This document shows positions 7,670 to 13,789 of a DNA stretch of 13,789 nucleotides, in pieces. Made by a program: the position numbers and the translations under genes. Each line of letters opens with the position of its first letter. The stretch's first letter is position 1. The notes beneath the pieces are model-generated. The model was not told the origin of the DNA. It did not search any database and worked only from the letters and a program-made list of their open reading frames with translations. The stretch is from CAIOHW01 sp964432565. GTDB lineage: Bacteria; Bdellovibrionota; UBA1018. The stretch covers positions 1-13,789 of the forward strand of contig CAYSOA010000048.1 in NCBI GenBank assembly GCA_964432565.1, written 5' to 3'.

Positions 7670-8690
7670 CGAACGCAGTCTCCGATCTGTCCGAGCGAGC
7701 AGGACACAAACTCATGGATGTGGGTCGGCGTCGTCACGAGAATGCGATCGAGCCTGCCGAGATCGAGCCGTGACCAGCTGATCGAGGTTCGGTACGGATG
7801 CTTCGTGCTGCAGCGACCCGTCTTTGTATCGGCGTGGCAGTACAGCAGGGTGGGTGCTTCGAGAGGCGTGATGCGCTTGAGTTTCATCGAGGAGTTCGTT
7901 CTCGGTGCAAAAATCAGGATCTCTTCGAGATTGCGATCCACCCGAACGGCAAGGTCCTCTCGCGAGGGATCGACCGTGATGGTCAGAAGCGAGTCGAGAT
8001 CGCCCAGTTGCAGGCGATAAGGACTCGAGCTGGGTTTCTTCAGGAGGTTGATGGCTCCGCTCTCGTCATGAGTGTCGCCGGCGCCGCGATCCTGTTTAAA
8101 GACTCCCGTGTGGAGTTCGTAGATTCGTGCAAAGCGCGGTTTGCTGAAAGCCAGCTTTCGACGATCAACCAGCGATTGACGGTTCTGCGGAGTATCCCAG
8201 AGCGCCTTCCATTCAAATCCGTTGGCGCCGGCGCTTTTCAGGCGAACCCAGAGGTACGCTGGAATGGACGGCGCCAGCAAAATGCGCGTTTCGGGCGCTT
8301 TTGCATGCGGAAGTTCGATGGCCAGGAGCTTGCGGCCGTTGACGAGCAGGTCGTGGGGTTTCGCAAAAAACGGATTTGACGCCCGAACAGACTGCTCCGC
8401 CTGGAACATGCGGATGAGGAGCTTCCAATAGCGCTGAAGAGTGGGGTGCCCGCCGGAGTTGCCCGCTTCGCCGCCGGAGTTACCGGCTTCGCCGCCGGAG
8501 TTGCCCGCTTCGCCGCCGGAGTTGCCCGCTTCGCCGCCGGAGTTGCCCGCTTCGCCGCCGGAGTTACCGGCTTCGCCGCCGGCAGCAACCGAGCCACCCG
8601 CGCGGGGCGAGCTCACGATGACGTCACCGGCCAGTCGAACCTGAAGGAGCGGCGAGCTCGGATCACCGATCCATCGTCCTTCGGGAATCA
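7666..8690 (-). CDS. C-terminal part of secreted trypsin-like protease (EAGNSGG repeats plus unknown domain), broken by assembly gap
   Basis: This fragment enters from the N gap in frame, reading IPEGRWIGDPSSPLLQVRL, the same peptide that ends the protease fragment on the other side. A GTG at 8616 could be mistaken for a start but lies inside the continuous frame. The fragment then has a Gly/Ala/Ser linker, six perfect EAGNSGG heptapeptides (joined-protein residues 338-379), and about 260 residues of a domain I do not recognise (380-639). That domain has four cysteines in two close pairs, YCHADTKTGRC and SCSLGQIGDC, consistent with disulfides outside the cytoplasm. It lacks a signal peptide of its own, supporting the fusion. 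Its TGA overlaps the ATG of the TPR/winged-helix gene (ATGA at 7669-7666). After closing the gap the protein is 639 residues. Confidence 0.82.
8449..8574 (-). repeat. Six tandem 21-bp repeats encoding EAGNSGG
   Basis: Six head-to-tail 21-base units without spacers, each coding for EAGNSGG on the minus strand. Two sequence versions occur: plus-strand units 1, 3, 4 and 5 contain gttgcccgcttc, while units 2 and 6 contain gttaccggcttc. The variants are synonymous, so the peptide is identical in all six. The array forms a flexible linker between the protease domain and the C-terminal domain. Such arrays tend to vary in copy number through slippage. Confidence 0.95.
8636..8690. repeat. 55-bp contig-end sequence, identical to 8791-8845
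   Basis: These 55 bases before the N run are identical to the 55 bases after it (8791-8845). Both copies code for the same protease peptide in compatible frames. The exact length and the position at both contig ends fit a k-mer overlap of an assembly graph better than a biological repeat. Confidence 0.9.
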
Positions 8691-8790
8691 NNNNNNNNNN
8701 NNNNNNNNNNNNNNNNNNNNNNNNNNNNNNNNNNNNNNNNNNNNNNNNNNNNNNNNNNNNNNNNNNNNNNNNNNNNNNNNNNNNNNNNNN
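8691..8790. other. 100-N scaffold gap, probably artificial
   Basis: A run of exactly 100 unknown bases, a common default filler used by scaffolding tools. Because the flanks overlap by 55 identical bases, the true gap length is probably minus 55. Removing 155 bases (the gap plus one copy) restores one uninterrupted protease frame. Confidence 0.92.
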
Positions 8791-9740
8791 CGAACCTGAA
8801 GGAGCGGCGAGCTCGGATCACCGATCCATCGTCCTTCGGGAATCAGAATTCCGGCGCGCACGCCAAAATATTTCTGGCTGATCACGCGCGCGGCTTCAGC
8901 GATCGGAATGGCGTAACCAAAAGAGCCGAGACCAAGGTCGACTTTGGCGAGAATTCCGTTCAGTCGACCTCCTCTGTAGAAGGCACCGCCACTCATTCCC
9001 GGACGAGCAAATGTCGGAATCTGGATCATGTGGCTGTAGATTCCGGAAGCGACGGTGTCGGGCACCGAGAGCGCGGTCCAGGGCGCCGTGTTCTTCGTAC
9101 AAACAGGGCGTGCGTCCACGACGGCGCAAAGCACCTGTGCTTCGGAGGAGCGTTCATATCCGAAGAAGTGCTGCAGGCCGTTTTCACAGGAAGGATCCTT
9201 TGGCCTGCAGAAACGAACGTTCATCAGCGCCGCGGCGTGGGCGTAGAGCCACTTCTGTGATTCCATTCCTGACTGGGGGATCTCGAGTCTCAGGAGTGCG
9301 AGATCGGCAGCCGGAACGTCGAGGATGCGTTTTGCCGAAACCGAAAAATGAAAGAGCGGAAACTCGACTTCGGCCGCCTCGCGTCCTGCCAGCACATGCG
9401 AGTTGGTGAGGACCACGGGCTCCTTGTTGAGGAATACTACTGTTCCAGAAGCAACGATCGTTCCGGGGCCGTTACCAGATTTTGCTGATCGGGGACGGGT
9501 GATGACCTGAACCACCCCGTAGCCTTCGATCGCCCGCTTTTGACCGGGCTGATGGAGGCGTTCAAGCTTGCGCAGGAGCGCACCCTCTTCGGTCTTGGAG
9601 GCTGCCTTTTCAGCTGTCCAATCTTTCGACACGTTTCCGACTGCTGCATCTGCCCTCGAGAGCAGGCCCGAAGACGTCCACGCCAGCGCCAATGCCAGCG
9701 AAAGGACGAGGCTTTTTACAGTTCTGCGGGGGGCGGTCAT
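8791..9740 (-). CDS. N-terminal part of secreted trypsin-like serine protease, broken by assembly gap
   Basis: The start ATG at 9740 has AGGAG 10 bases upstream and opens a classical signal peptide (MTAPRRTVKS, a hydrophobic core at 11-27, likely cleavage after ADA at about 32). A GTG at 9761 is a weaker alternative. A trypsin-like (S1/V8-type) domain follows, with catalytic His115 in VLTNSHVLAG, Asp146 in PAADLALLRLE, and Ser250 in RPGMSGGAF, where family members usually have G-N/D-S-G-G. Cysteines 178, 185, 205 and 214 could form two disulfides. The frame reaches GDPSSPLLQV and enters the N gap. The 55-base overlap joins it in frame to the 7666-8690 fragment, giving 639 residues. The protein probably acts in the periplasm or outside the cell; its targets are unknown. 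It lies 72 bases downstream of the DUF3817 gene. Confidence 0.88.
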
Positions 9741-9812
9741 GCCGATTCTGCTCCTGTTCACTGGAGGAGGTATCGCAATCGGCGTGCCGGCTTTCCGGAG
9801 CTCGTTCGGAGC

Positions 9813-10094
9813 CTACTTTTCGACAGGAAACAACGTCTTGTCGAAGATGAACGGACCAAACGGAACACTGGAAATCACGCAGGCAAGAACGAGCTTTTTT
9901 ATCGACCACTGGAGGCGATCTGAAAGCATCGCTCCGGCGGCCACGTAGAGCACGAAGAGCGCACCGTGGGCGGAGCCCACGATTCGCACTGCCTCCGGAA
10001 TATCCGCGAGGTACTTGAGCGGCATGGCGATGAACAACAGCACCAGAAGCGAGATCGCCTCGATGAATCCCAGGGTGCGGAAATGCTTGGTCAT
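9813..10094 (-). CDS. DUF3817-type small integral membrane protein
   Basis: A 93-residue protein with three predicted membrane segments (about 8-26, 39-57 and 65-83). The pattern matches the DUF3817 family: RTLGFIEAISLL at the start, MPLKYLA after the first segment, GSAHGALFVLY in the second, and PFGPFIFDK near the end. The start at 10094 is preferred because AGAGGA lies about 7 bases upstream; an upstream ATG at 10148 would add an unconserved 18-residue tail. The molecular function of the family is not known. It lies on the same strand as its neighbours, 62 bases after the second ATPase gene and 72 before the protease. Confidence 0.83.
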   Translation of the reverse strand: MTKHFRTLGFIEAISLLVLLFIAMPLKYLADIPEAVRIVGSAHGALFVLYVAAGAMLSDRLQWSIKKLVLACVISSVPFGPFIFDKTLFPVEK

Positions 10095-10156
10095 GGGGTG
10101 ATCCTCTGGCGGCTCTTCTAGCGGAGTCGCGGCAGAAACAGAAGGCACTCGTCGTT

Positions 10157-11317
10157 TTAAAGCCGCTTGCCGGCAGACGTTTCGAAGATGAACTTCAGGG
10201 CGTCAGCCAAACTGAGGATGTGGACGTCTTCCCAGCGTTGCGGACGTTCTCCGGTGGTGATCACCAGAGGGTGATGCTTTCGTCCATAGAACTCGGCGAA
10301 GCTCTTCAGCCCCCGAAAGTCGCTTTTTCCGATATTTGCCGAGGCTTTGACTTCGATCGCAAAGAGATGGTCCGCGATCTCCACGATGAAGTCGACCTCG
10401 GCTCCCGCTTCGGTGCGATATCCCGTGATACGGGTGTCGAGGTCGAGTCCGGCGGCGGTCGATTTGATGGACTGAAGCACCAGATGCTCAAACAGGTTGC
10501 CGATTCGATCGGGGGAGGCCGAGAAGTTGGAGAGGGCTCCATTGAGTACTCCCACGTCGAAGAAGAAAAAGCGCGGATGCTGAATGAGTCTTCGTTTAGC
10601 GCTCTTGGCAAAGGGCTCGATGGCATGCACGACCAGCGTATCGACGAGAATCTCGAAATAACGCTGCGCGGAGACCCTTTGGATCATGGCTTGCGACGCG
10701 AACTTCGAGAAGTCCATCCAGTCGCCGGATCTCGACGCGCAGACTTCAAAGAAACGCGAGAATCCCTCGAGGTTTCTCGTCAATGACTCGGCCTGTACCT
10801 CTTCTTTGAGGTAGGTGGCCGAGTAACTTCGCAGCAACTTTTCCGCACTTTTATCAGAGTCACTGAGATACGCCCCGGGCAAAAGCCCCACCTTCAGGGC
10901 AGTTCGAAGGTCAAATTCGGCCTTGAGTTCGACGGGGGATAGCGGCCCCATCTCGTAAGTAAAGAGCCGACCTGGAAGGAGATTGGCCTGCCCGCGCCGC
11001 AGCTTTCTTGCACTGGAGCCCGTCAGGAGAAATTTCAGCGAGCGATCATGGTCGATCAGCGACTGCACGGTGTTCAAAAGCGATGGAATTCGTTGAACCT
11101 CATCGATGAAGATGGTTTTTGACTCTCGAATCTCACGCTTGAGCAGGCCCGCATCCGTCAGGTGTGCGAGATAGACCTGCTGATCAGCCAGATCGATCTC
11201 AAGGTCAGGCACAAGGCTACGAACGAGAGTGGATTTTCCAGTCTGCCGAGCTCCCAATAGTAGGATCGATTTTTTGGACTGTTTGAGTTCAGTACTAATT
11301 AGCCGCTCGATCATCAT
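10157..11317 (-). CDS. AAA ATPase of the AAA_14/DUF4143 type (downstream paralogue)
   Basis: A 386-residue cytoplasmic protein. The N-terminal P-loop ATPase has Walker A GARQTGKST (22-30), Walker B TIFIDEVQRIP (D72, E73) and a sensor-like FLLTGSSARKL (96-106). A DUF4143-like region with HPRFFFFDVGVLN follows. The C-terminus carries a restriction-endonuclease-like signature, with D309 in GAEVDFIV and E322-x-K324 in FAIEVKAS. No residue substitution suggests inactivity. The family is widespread, usually annotated as ATP-binding proteins, and lacks a firm biological role. The next gene upstream is a close paralogue with the same domain order and many identical segments, indicating tandem duplication. 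No Shine-Dalgarno is seen; a -10-like TAAAAT lies 6 bases before the ATG, so the mRNA may be leaderless. ATG codons at 11317 and 11314 are adjacent alternatives. Confidence 0.92.
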   Translation of the reverse strand: MMIERLISTELKQSKKSILLLGARQTGKSTLVRSLVPDLEIDLADQQVYLAHLTDAGLLKREIRESKTIFIDEVQRIPSLLNTVQSLIDHDRSLKFLLTGSSARKLRRGQANLLPGRLFTYEMGPLSPVELKAEFDLRTALKVGLLPGAYLSDSDKSAEKLLRSYSATYLKEEVQAESLTRNLEGFSRFFEVCASRSGDWMDFSKFASQAMIQRVSAQRYFEILVDTLVVHAIEPFAKSAKRRLIQHPRFFFFDVGVLNGALSNFSASPDRIGNLFEHLVLQSIKSTAAGLDLDTRITGYRTEAGAEVDFIVEIADHLFAIEVKASANIGKSDFRGLKSFAEFYGRKHHPLVITTGERPQRWEDVHILSLADALKFIFETSAGKRL

Positions 11318-11349
11318 GTGTTCATTTTACGTCGTAATTAGAACACATG
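11315..11349. promoter_or_regulatory. 35-bp imperfect palindrome over promoter and start codon of the downstream ATPase gene
   Basis: Two 17-base arms around one central base: outer arms CATGTGTTC and GAACACATG match perfectly, and the inner core TTACG-T-CGTAA is perfect, with only three mismatched positions between them. The element covers the putative -10 box, most of the spacer and the start codon of the gene at 11317, so a protein bound here would block transcription. Operator function is inferred from position and symmetry. Confidence 0.65.
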
Positions 11350-11352
11350 CAA
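11324..11352 (-). promoter_or_regulatory. Putative leaderless promoter of the downstream ATPase gene
   Basis: On the minus strand TTGCAT (11352-11347) is followed after 17 bases by TAAAAT (11329-11324). The -10 box matches the sigma-70 consensus at 5 of 6 positions, the -35 box at only 3. The ATG begins 6 bases after the -10 box, so the transcript would start at or next to the start codon. Confidence 0.45.
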
Positions 11353-11364
11353 GTTGTGACTCCA

Positions 11365-12513
11365 TCAGCCCCGAAACAGCGATCTGAGGCCCTCTTCGAG
11401 CGGCAGGATCCAGATGTCGCCATCCTTGAGTGCGCGTTTTCCACGGTAAAACACCCGCTTTTCGATTTTTGGATAGTACCGCTGGAGTTCTCGAAGCGGG
11501 TTGAGCTCGGAAGAGCTGACGTCTTCGCCGGATTTGCACTCAATGGCGAAGCGCTTTCCATCCAGATTGAGAATGAAGTCGACTTCAAGCCCGCCCCGGG
11601 TCCTGAAGTTGTAAAACTGGTGGTCGACAGCCATAGCCGTCGCGCTGTTGGTGATTTGATTGAACACCAGATGTTCGAAGAGAAATCCGATGCGTTCGGC
11701 GTTGACTTCGAAGCTTCCGCGCAGGGCATTGAGCACGCCGAGGTCGAAGAAGAAGAATCGCGGATGCTTGACGAGATCGACCTCGTCCGGGTCCAGGGAC
11801 GGATCGTTCCAGACGCGGTTTCCGATGAGCGTGTCTTCCAGGATTTCGTAATGACGGGTGACCGATTGGCGCGAGACCTTCGCGCGTTTCGCGGTTTTGG
11901 AATAGTCGGTGAAGGATCCCGACTCGAAGGCCGCCGCCTGGATGAATCGAAAGAATCCGTCCATCTGGCGAACCAGGGCCTCTGCCATGATTTCTTCGCG
12001 CAGGTAAATGGTGGTGTAGCTTTGGAGGAGCCTTTTCGCCTCGGCTGCTGCCGGATTCAGGTAAACGCCCGGCAGGGTGCCGAGCTGCATCGCCCGGCGT
12101 TCATCCCACTCGTCCTGCAGCTCGAGCAGTGAGAGCGGAGAAAGCTGAAACGACAGCACCCTTCCTGGCAGCAGATTGGCCTTGCCGCGCCGAAGTTTTC
12201 GCGCGCTCGATCCGGTCAGAAAAAAGCGCAGGCTGGAGTTTCGGTCGATCAGGGCTTGAATGCTGTTGGTCAGGCGAGGAATGCGCTGAATCTCATCGAT
12301 AAAGACCGTTTTCGGACGAGCGGCCTCAATCCTGCGTTCGAGCTCATCGAGCTCGGTCTGAAAGCGAAAGTACTCGGCTTCTTCGGCCAAGTTGATCTCG
12401 AGATCCGGGCTGAGCGCACGGATGAGGGTCGACTTTCCTACTTGCCTCGGACCGAGCAGGAGGACGCTCTTTCGGGAGGCTTTGAGCTGCTCGAGAAGAA
12501 GGCGTGTCACCAT
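11365..12513 (-). CDS. AAA ATPase of the AAA_14/DUF4143 type (upstream paralogue)
   Basis: A 382-residue paralogue of the next gene downstream, aligning along its whole length. Walker A GPRQVGKST (21-29), Walker B TVFIDEIQRIP (D73, E74), sensor-like FFLTGSSARKL, and HPRFFFFDLGVLN. The C-terminal nuclease-like signature has D312 in GLEVDFIL and E325-x-K327 in FAIECKSG, with the same D-x12-E-x-K spacing as the paralogue. This suggests that both retain the same activity. The role is unknown; members of the family have been proposed to act on DNA, but that is not shown by this sequence. No Shine-Dalgarno precedes the ATG at 12513, and TAAAAA lies 7 bases upstream. The two genes are 47 bases apart, and the one at 11317 has its own candidate promoter, so they may be expressed separately. 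Confidence 0.92.
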   Translation of the reverse strand: MVTRLLLEQLKASRKSVLLLGPRQVGKSTLIRALSPDLEINLAEEAEYFRFQTELDELERRIEAARPKTVFIDEIQRIPRLTNSIQALIDRNSSLRFFLTGSSARKLRRGKANLLPGRVLSFQLSPLSLLELQDEWDERRAMQLGTLPGVYLNPAAAEAKRLLQSYTTIYLREEIMAEALVRQMDGFFRFIQAAAFESGSFTDYSKTAKRAKVSRQSVTRHYEILEDTLIGNRVWNDPSLDPDEVDLVKHPRFFFFDLGVLNALRGSFEVNAERIGFLFEHLVFNQITNSATAMAVDHQFYNFRTRGGLEVDFILNLDGKRFAIECKSGEDVSSSELNPLRELQRYYPKIEKRVFYRGKRALKDGDIWILPLEEGLRSLFRG

Positions 12514-12515
12514 GT

Positions 12516-12540
12516 GGGCATTTTTACATATAAAACGCCC
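12516..12540. promoter_or_regulatory. 25-bp inverted repeat in the divergent promoter region
   Basis: Arms GGGCATTTT and AAAACGCCC, 8 of 9 positions complementary, are separated by 7 bases. The element lies 2 bases upstream of the ATG at 12513 and overlaps the -35 box of the plus-strand promoter at 12523. It could serve as an operator for both directions. It occupies the same place relative to its gene as the palindrome at 11315-11349, though the sequence differs. Confidence 0.5.
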
Positions 12541-12552
12541 TCATAGTATTAT
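12523..12552 (+). promoter_or_regulatory. Putative sigma-70 promoter for the secreted protein gene at 12658
   Basis: TTTACA (12523-12528) and TATTAT (12547-12552), 18 bases apart, each match the consensus at 5 of 6 positions. A start near 12559 would give a leader of about 100 bases. Weak short hairpins are possible in the leader, but I recognise no riboswitch. Confidence 0.55.
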
Positions 12553-12657
12553 TTCTTTCTACTCGGGGAGGAGTACCTTCGGAAGATCTGAGAAGTCCTT
12601 AGGTGCGGTGCGTTATCCGCTCCGGTAAAACCCCTCCATCGAAAGGAACCCGAACCC

Positions 12658-13200
12658 ATGAAAACTCGAAACCGGCTCTCCATTGCCCTGGTCCTCATGA
12701 CTTTGCCCGCACTGGCCTCTGCGGCGGCAGCTGCGAGGAGTCCGGTCGACGCGAAGTCGCTCGTGAATCGAGTCACTGATCTGGAAGGAGCCGTTCAGGC
12801 TCAAGCGCAGCAAATTGAGTCCCTCAGTGAAGAGTTCCGTTCGGCGATCAAGAAGCCGCATCGCCACTATGTCGGCGGATCTCTGAAGGAGTTCGGAAGT
12901 TATCTCGAAGGCCTGGGCCTTCGGCTCGAAGTGGAAAGCCGTGTCACGGACGAGCAGATCCGGTCGCGGCACGCGCTGATCGAAGCGTGCTTTGATGCCA
13001 TCCAGAGAGACTTCCCCGTGTCGCAGTTTCCCAAGGCCGATCTTTCTCGAATCCAGAAGGTCATTCTGACGAATGAGGTATCGGACGGTATTGCGGTCAT
13101 CATCTGGGCCCATACCAATCCCAGTCGGATTGAATTGGGTGGGTCGGCAACGACTCAGGGCTGTTACAACGGCGTTTACAGCGAGCTGATCGGCGACTGA
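12658..13200 (+). CDS. Secreted hypothetical protein with N-terminal coiled coil
   Basis: A 180-residue protein I do not recognise. It has a clear signal peptide (MKTRNR, hydrophobic core 7-20, likely cleavage after ASA at 22). Residues 33-62 form a short coiled coil, with hydrophobic or neutral residues at 35, 39, 42, 46, 49, 53, 56 and 60 in an exact 3-4 heptad pattern, reminiscent of trimerising stalks in periplasmic proteins. The remainder is a mixed domain with two cysteines (C111 and C169) that could pair, and a VSDGIAVIIWAHTNPSRIEL segment likely to be a beta hairpin. AAAGGAA lies about 9 bases before the ATG. It is the first plus-strand gene, divergent from the ATPase genes, and the next gene follows after about 60 bases. 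Confidence 0.8.
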   Translation: MKTRNRLSIALVLMTLPALASAAAAARSPVDAKSLVNRVTDLEGAVQAQAQQIESLSEEFRSAIKKPHRHYVGGSLKEFGSYLEGLGLRLEVESRVTDEQIRSRHALIEACFDAIQRDFPVSQFPKADLSRIQKVILTNEVSDGIAVIIWAHTNPSRIELGGSATTQGCYNGVYSELIGD

Positions 13201-13261
13201 TCGCTCCACAGAGGAATCATAGGGAGTCAAGTTCTTGCCGCAGGCTTCCGATGAGCAGGAG

Positions 13262-13789
13262 ATGAAGCGGCGAGCAGGATTTCTAAGACCGAGTTTGCCT
13301 CGGGTCGTGGCACTTCATTTTTTCGGAAGCGCACTCATCGCCTCTTTCAGCGCCGAAGGCGCCCCGAGGCGGAGCGCGACCTGTGCCGAGGTGATGGCGG
13401 GCTTTGCAGGTGCCGGCTCAGTCACCCGAGAGACCCTGACAGCCGAAGAACGGGTGGGCGCTCAGCGCATCGAGCAGATCTTTACATCTCGCCAGGCACT
13501 GGCTGGCGTTGATGAACTCGGCGAACTGAAGTCGGCTCTGAAGTCCGCACCGGCTCTCCTCGAAAAGGATCCTGAATCGGCAGTTCGCGCCGGAGTACTG
13601 CTGCTCTTCAATGGCACGCATCGAGATCTGGCGCTGGCCCGCCGACTGATGAAATCTCCGCTCGATTTCAAGCAGGCTTCTTTATCCGAGTCTGAGCTTG
13701 CGATCATTGCAGAGCGCTTGCGCGCCTACGCACCCGGCAGGAAAAATCGAGGCCTTCTCGGAATGGATTTCATTCTCGCGGGTTTTGCC
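13262..13789 (+). CDS. Secreted hypothetical protein, 3' end cut by window
   Basis: The frame is open from ATG at 13262 to the window end (176 codons, no stop). The N-terminus has a basic start (MKRRAGFLRPSLPR) and a hydrophobic core (VVALHFFGSALIASFS), consistent with a Sec signal peptide. The visible rest is mainly helical, rich in Ala, Leu and Glu, with no motif I recognise. The start is uncertain: AGGAG abuts this ATG, too close for a normal ribosome binding site. An in-frame TTG at 13235 has AGGGAG 8 bases upstream and would lengthen the signal peptide by 9 residues. It may be cotranscribed with the secreted protein gene 60 bases upstream. Confidence 0.7.
   Translation, partial: MKRRAGFLRPSLPRVVALHFFGSALIASFSAEGAPRRSATCAEVMAGFAGAGSVTRETLTAEERVGAQRIEQIFTSRQALAGVDELGELKSALKSAPALLEKDPESAVRAGVLLLFNGTHRDLALARRLMKSPLDFKQASLSESELAIIAERLRAYAPGRKNRGLLGMDFILAGFA

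Noticed and set aside
8449..8574. The 21-bp tandem repeats as a CRISPR array
   Set aside because: The units are adjacent without unique spacers and code for a regular heptapeptide in frame. No cas genes are present.
7666..8616. An independent 316-residue gene starting at GTG 8616
   Set aside because: The frame is open upstream through 8690 and continues the protease peptide across the duplicated 55 bases. It has no ribosome binding site or signal peptide of its own.
8441..8644. Repeat-rich proteins on the plus strand (PPELPAS and FAAGVAR repeats)
   Set aside because: A 21-base unit is a multiple of three, so it leaves several frames open on both strands. Only the minus frame continues into a protease with a catalytic triad.
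8636..8845. The 55-bp direct repeat as a phage attachment site or insertion-sequence target duplication
   Set aside because: The copies sit exactly at the ends of a 100-N filler, and merging them restores one reading frame, which fits an assembly overlap better. No integrase or transposase is nearby.

Overview
The window looks like a chromosomal segment of a GC-rich bacterium, probably a diderm. The oligopeptide transporter and several secreted proteins resemble what is found in Bdellovibrionota or the former Deltaproteobacteria, but there is no rRNA or phylogenetic marker here, so this placement is a weak inference. The 100-N scaffold gap, flanked by an identical 55-bp sequence on both sides, points to a short-read or metagenome assembly.

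Layout. Everything from position 12513 down to 1 is on the minus strand. In transcription order it holds: two tandem paralogous AAA ATPases of the AAA_14/DUF4143 type (12513-11365 and 11317-10157); a small DUF3817-type membrane protein (10094-9813); a secreted trypsin-like serine protease split in the assembly by the N gap (9740-8791 plus 8690-7666); a TPR plus winged-helix regulator whose start overlaps the protease stop (7669-6629); a PAP2 phosphatase (6541-6029); and a complete peptide-uptake operon oppA-oppB-oppC-oppD-oppF (5948-1, with oppF running off the window). On the plus strand, from 12658 onward, are two unrecognised secreted proteins, the second cut by the window end. The 144-bp space between 12513 and 12658 is a divergent promoter region.

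How the genes fit together. oppA to oppF form an ABC importer: a lipoprotein binding protein, two permeases and two ATPases. The genes oppB-C-D-F are joined by three successive ATGA overlaps. The secreted protease and the TPR/winged-helix protein are joined by a fourth ATGA overlap, so they are probably made together. A secreted protease upstream of a peptide importer would suit a peptide-scavenging lifestyle, but that link is inference only.

Most notable points: (1) the N gap is very probably artificial, and removing the gap plus one copy of the 55-bp repeat (155 bases) restores one 639-residue protease reading frame; (2) OppC carries an insert of about 165 residues containing a fibronectin-III-like domain in its first periplasmic loop; (3) both ATPase genes lack a Shine-Dalgarno sequence, appear leaderless and have a palindrome at the start codon; (4) the regulator has TPR-like repeats followed by a C-terminal winged helix, the reverse of the usual SARP/BTAD order. 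I saw no tRNA, rRNA, insertion sequence, CRISPR array or convincing Rho-independent terminator. No stretch over 300 bases lacks a gene.
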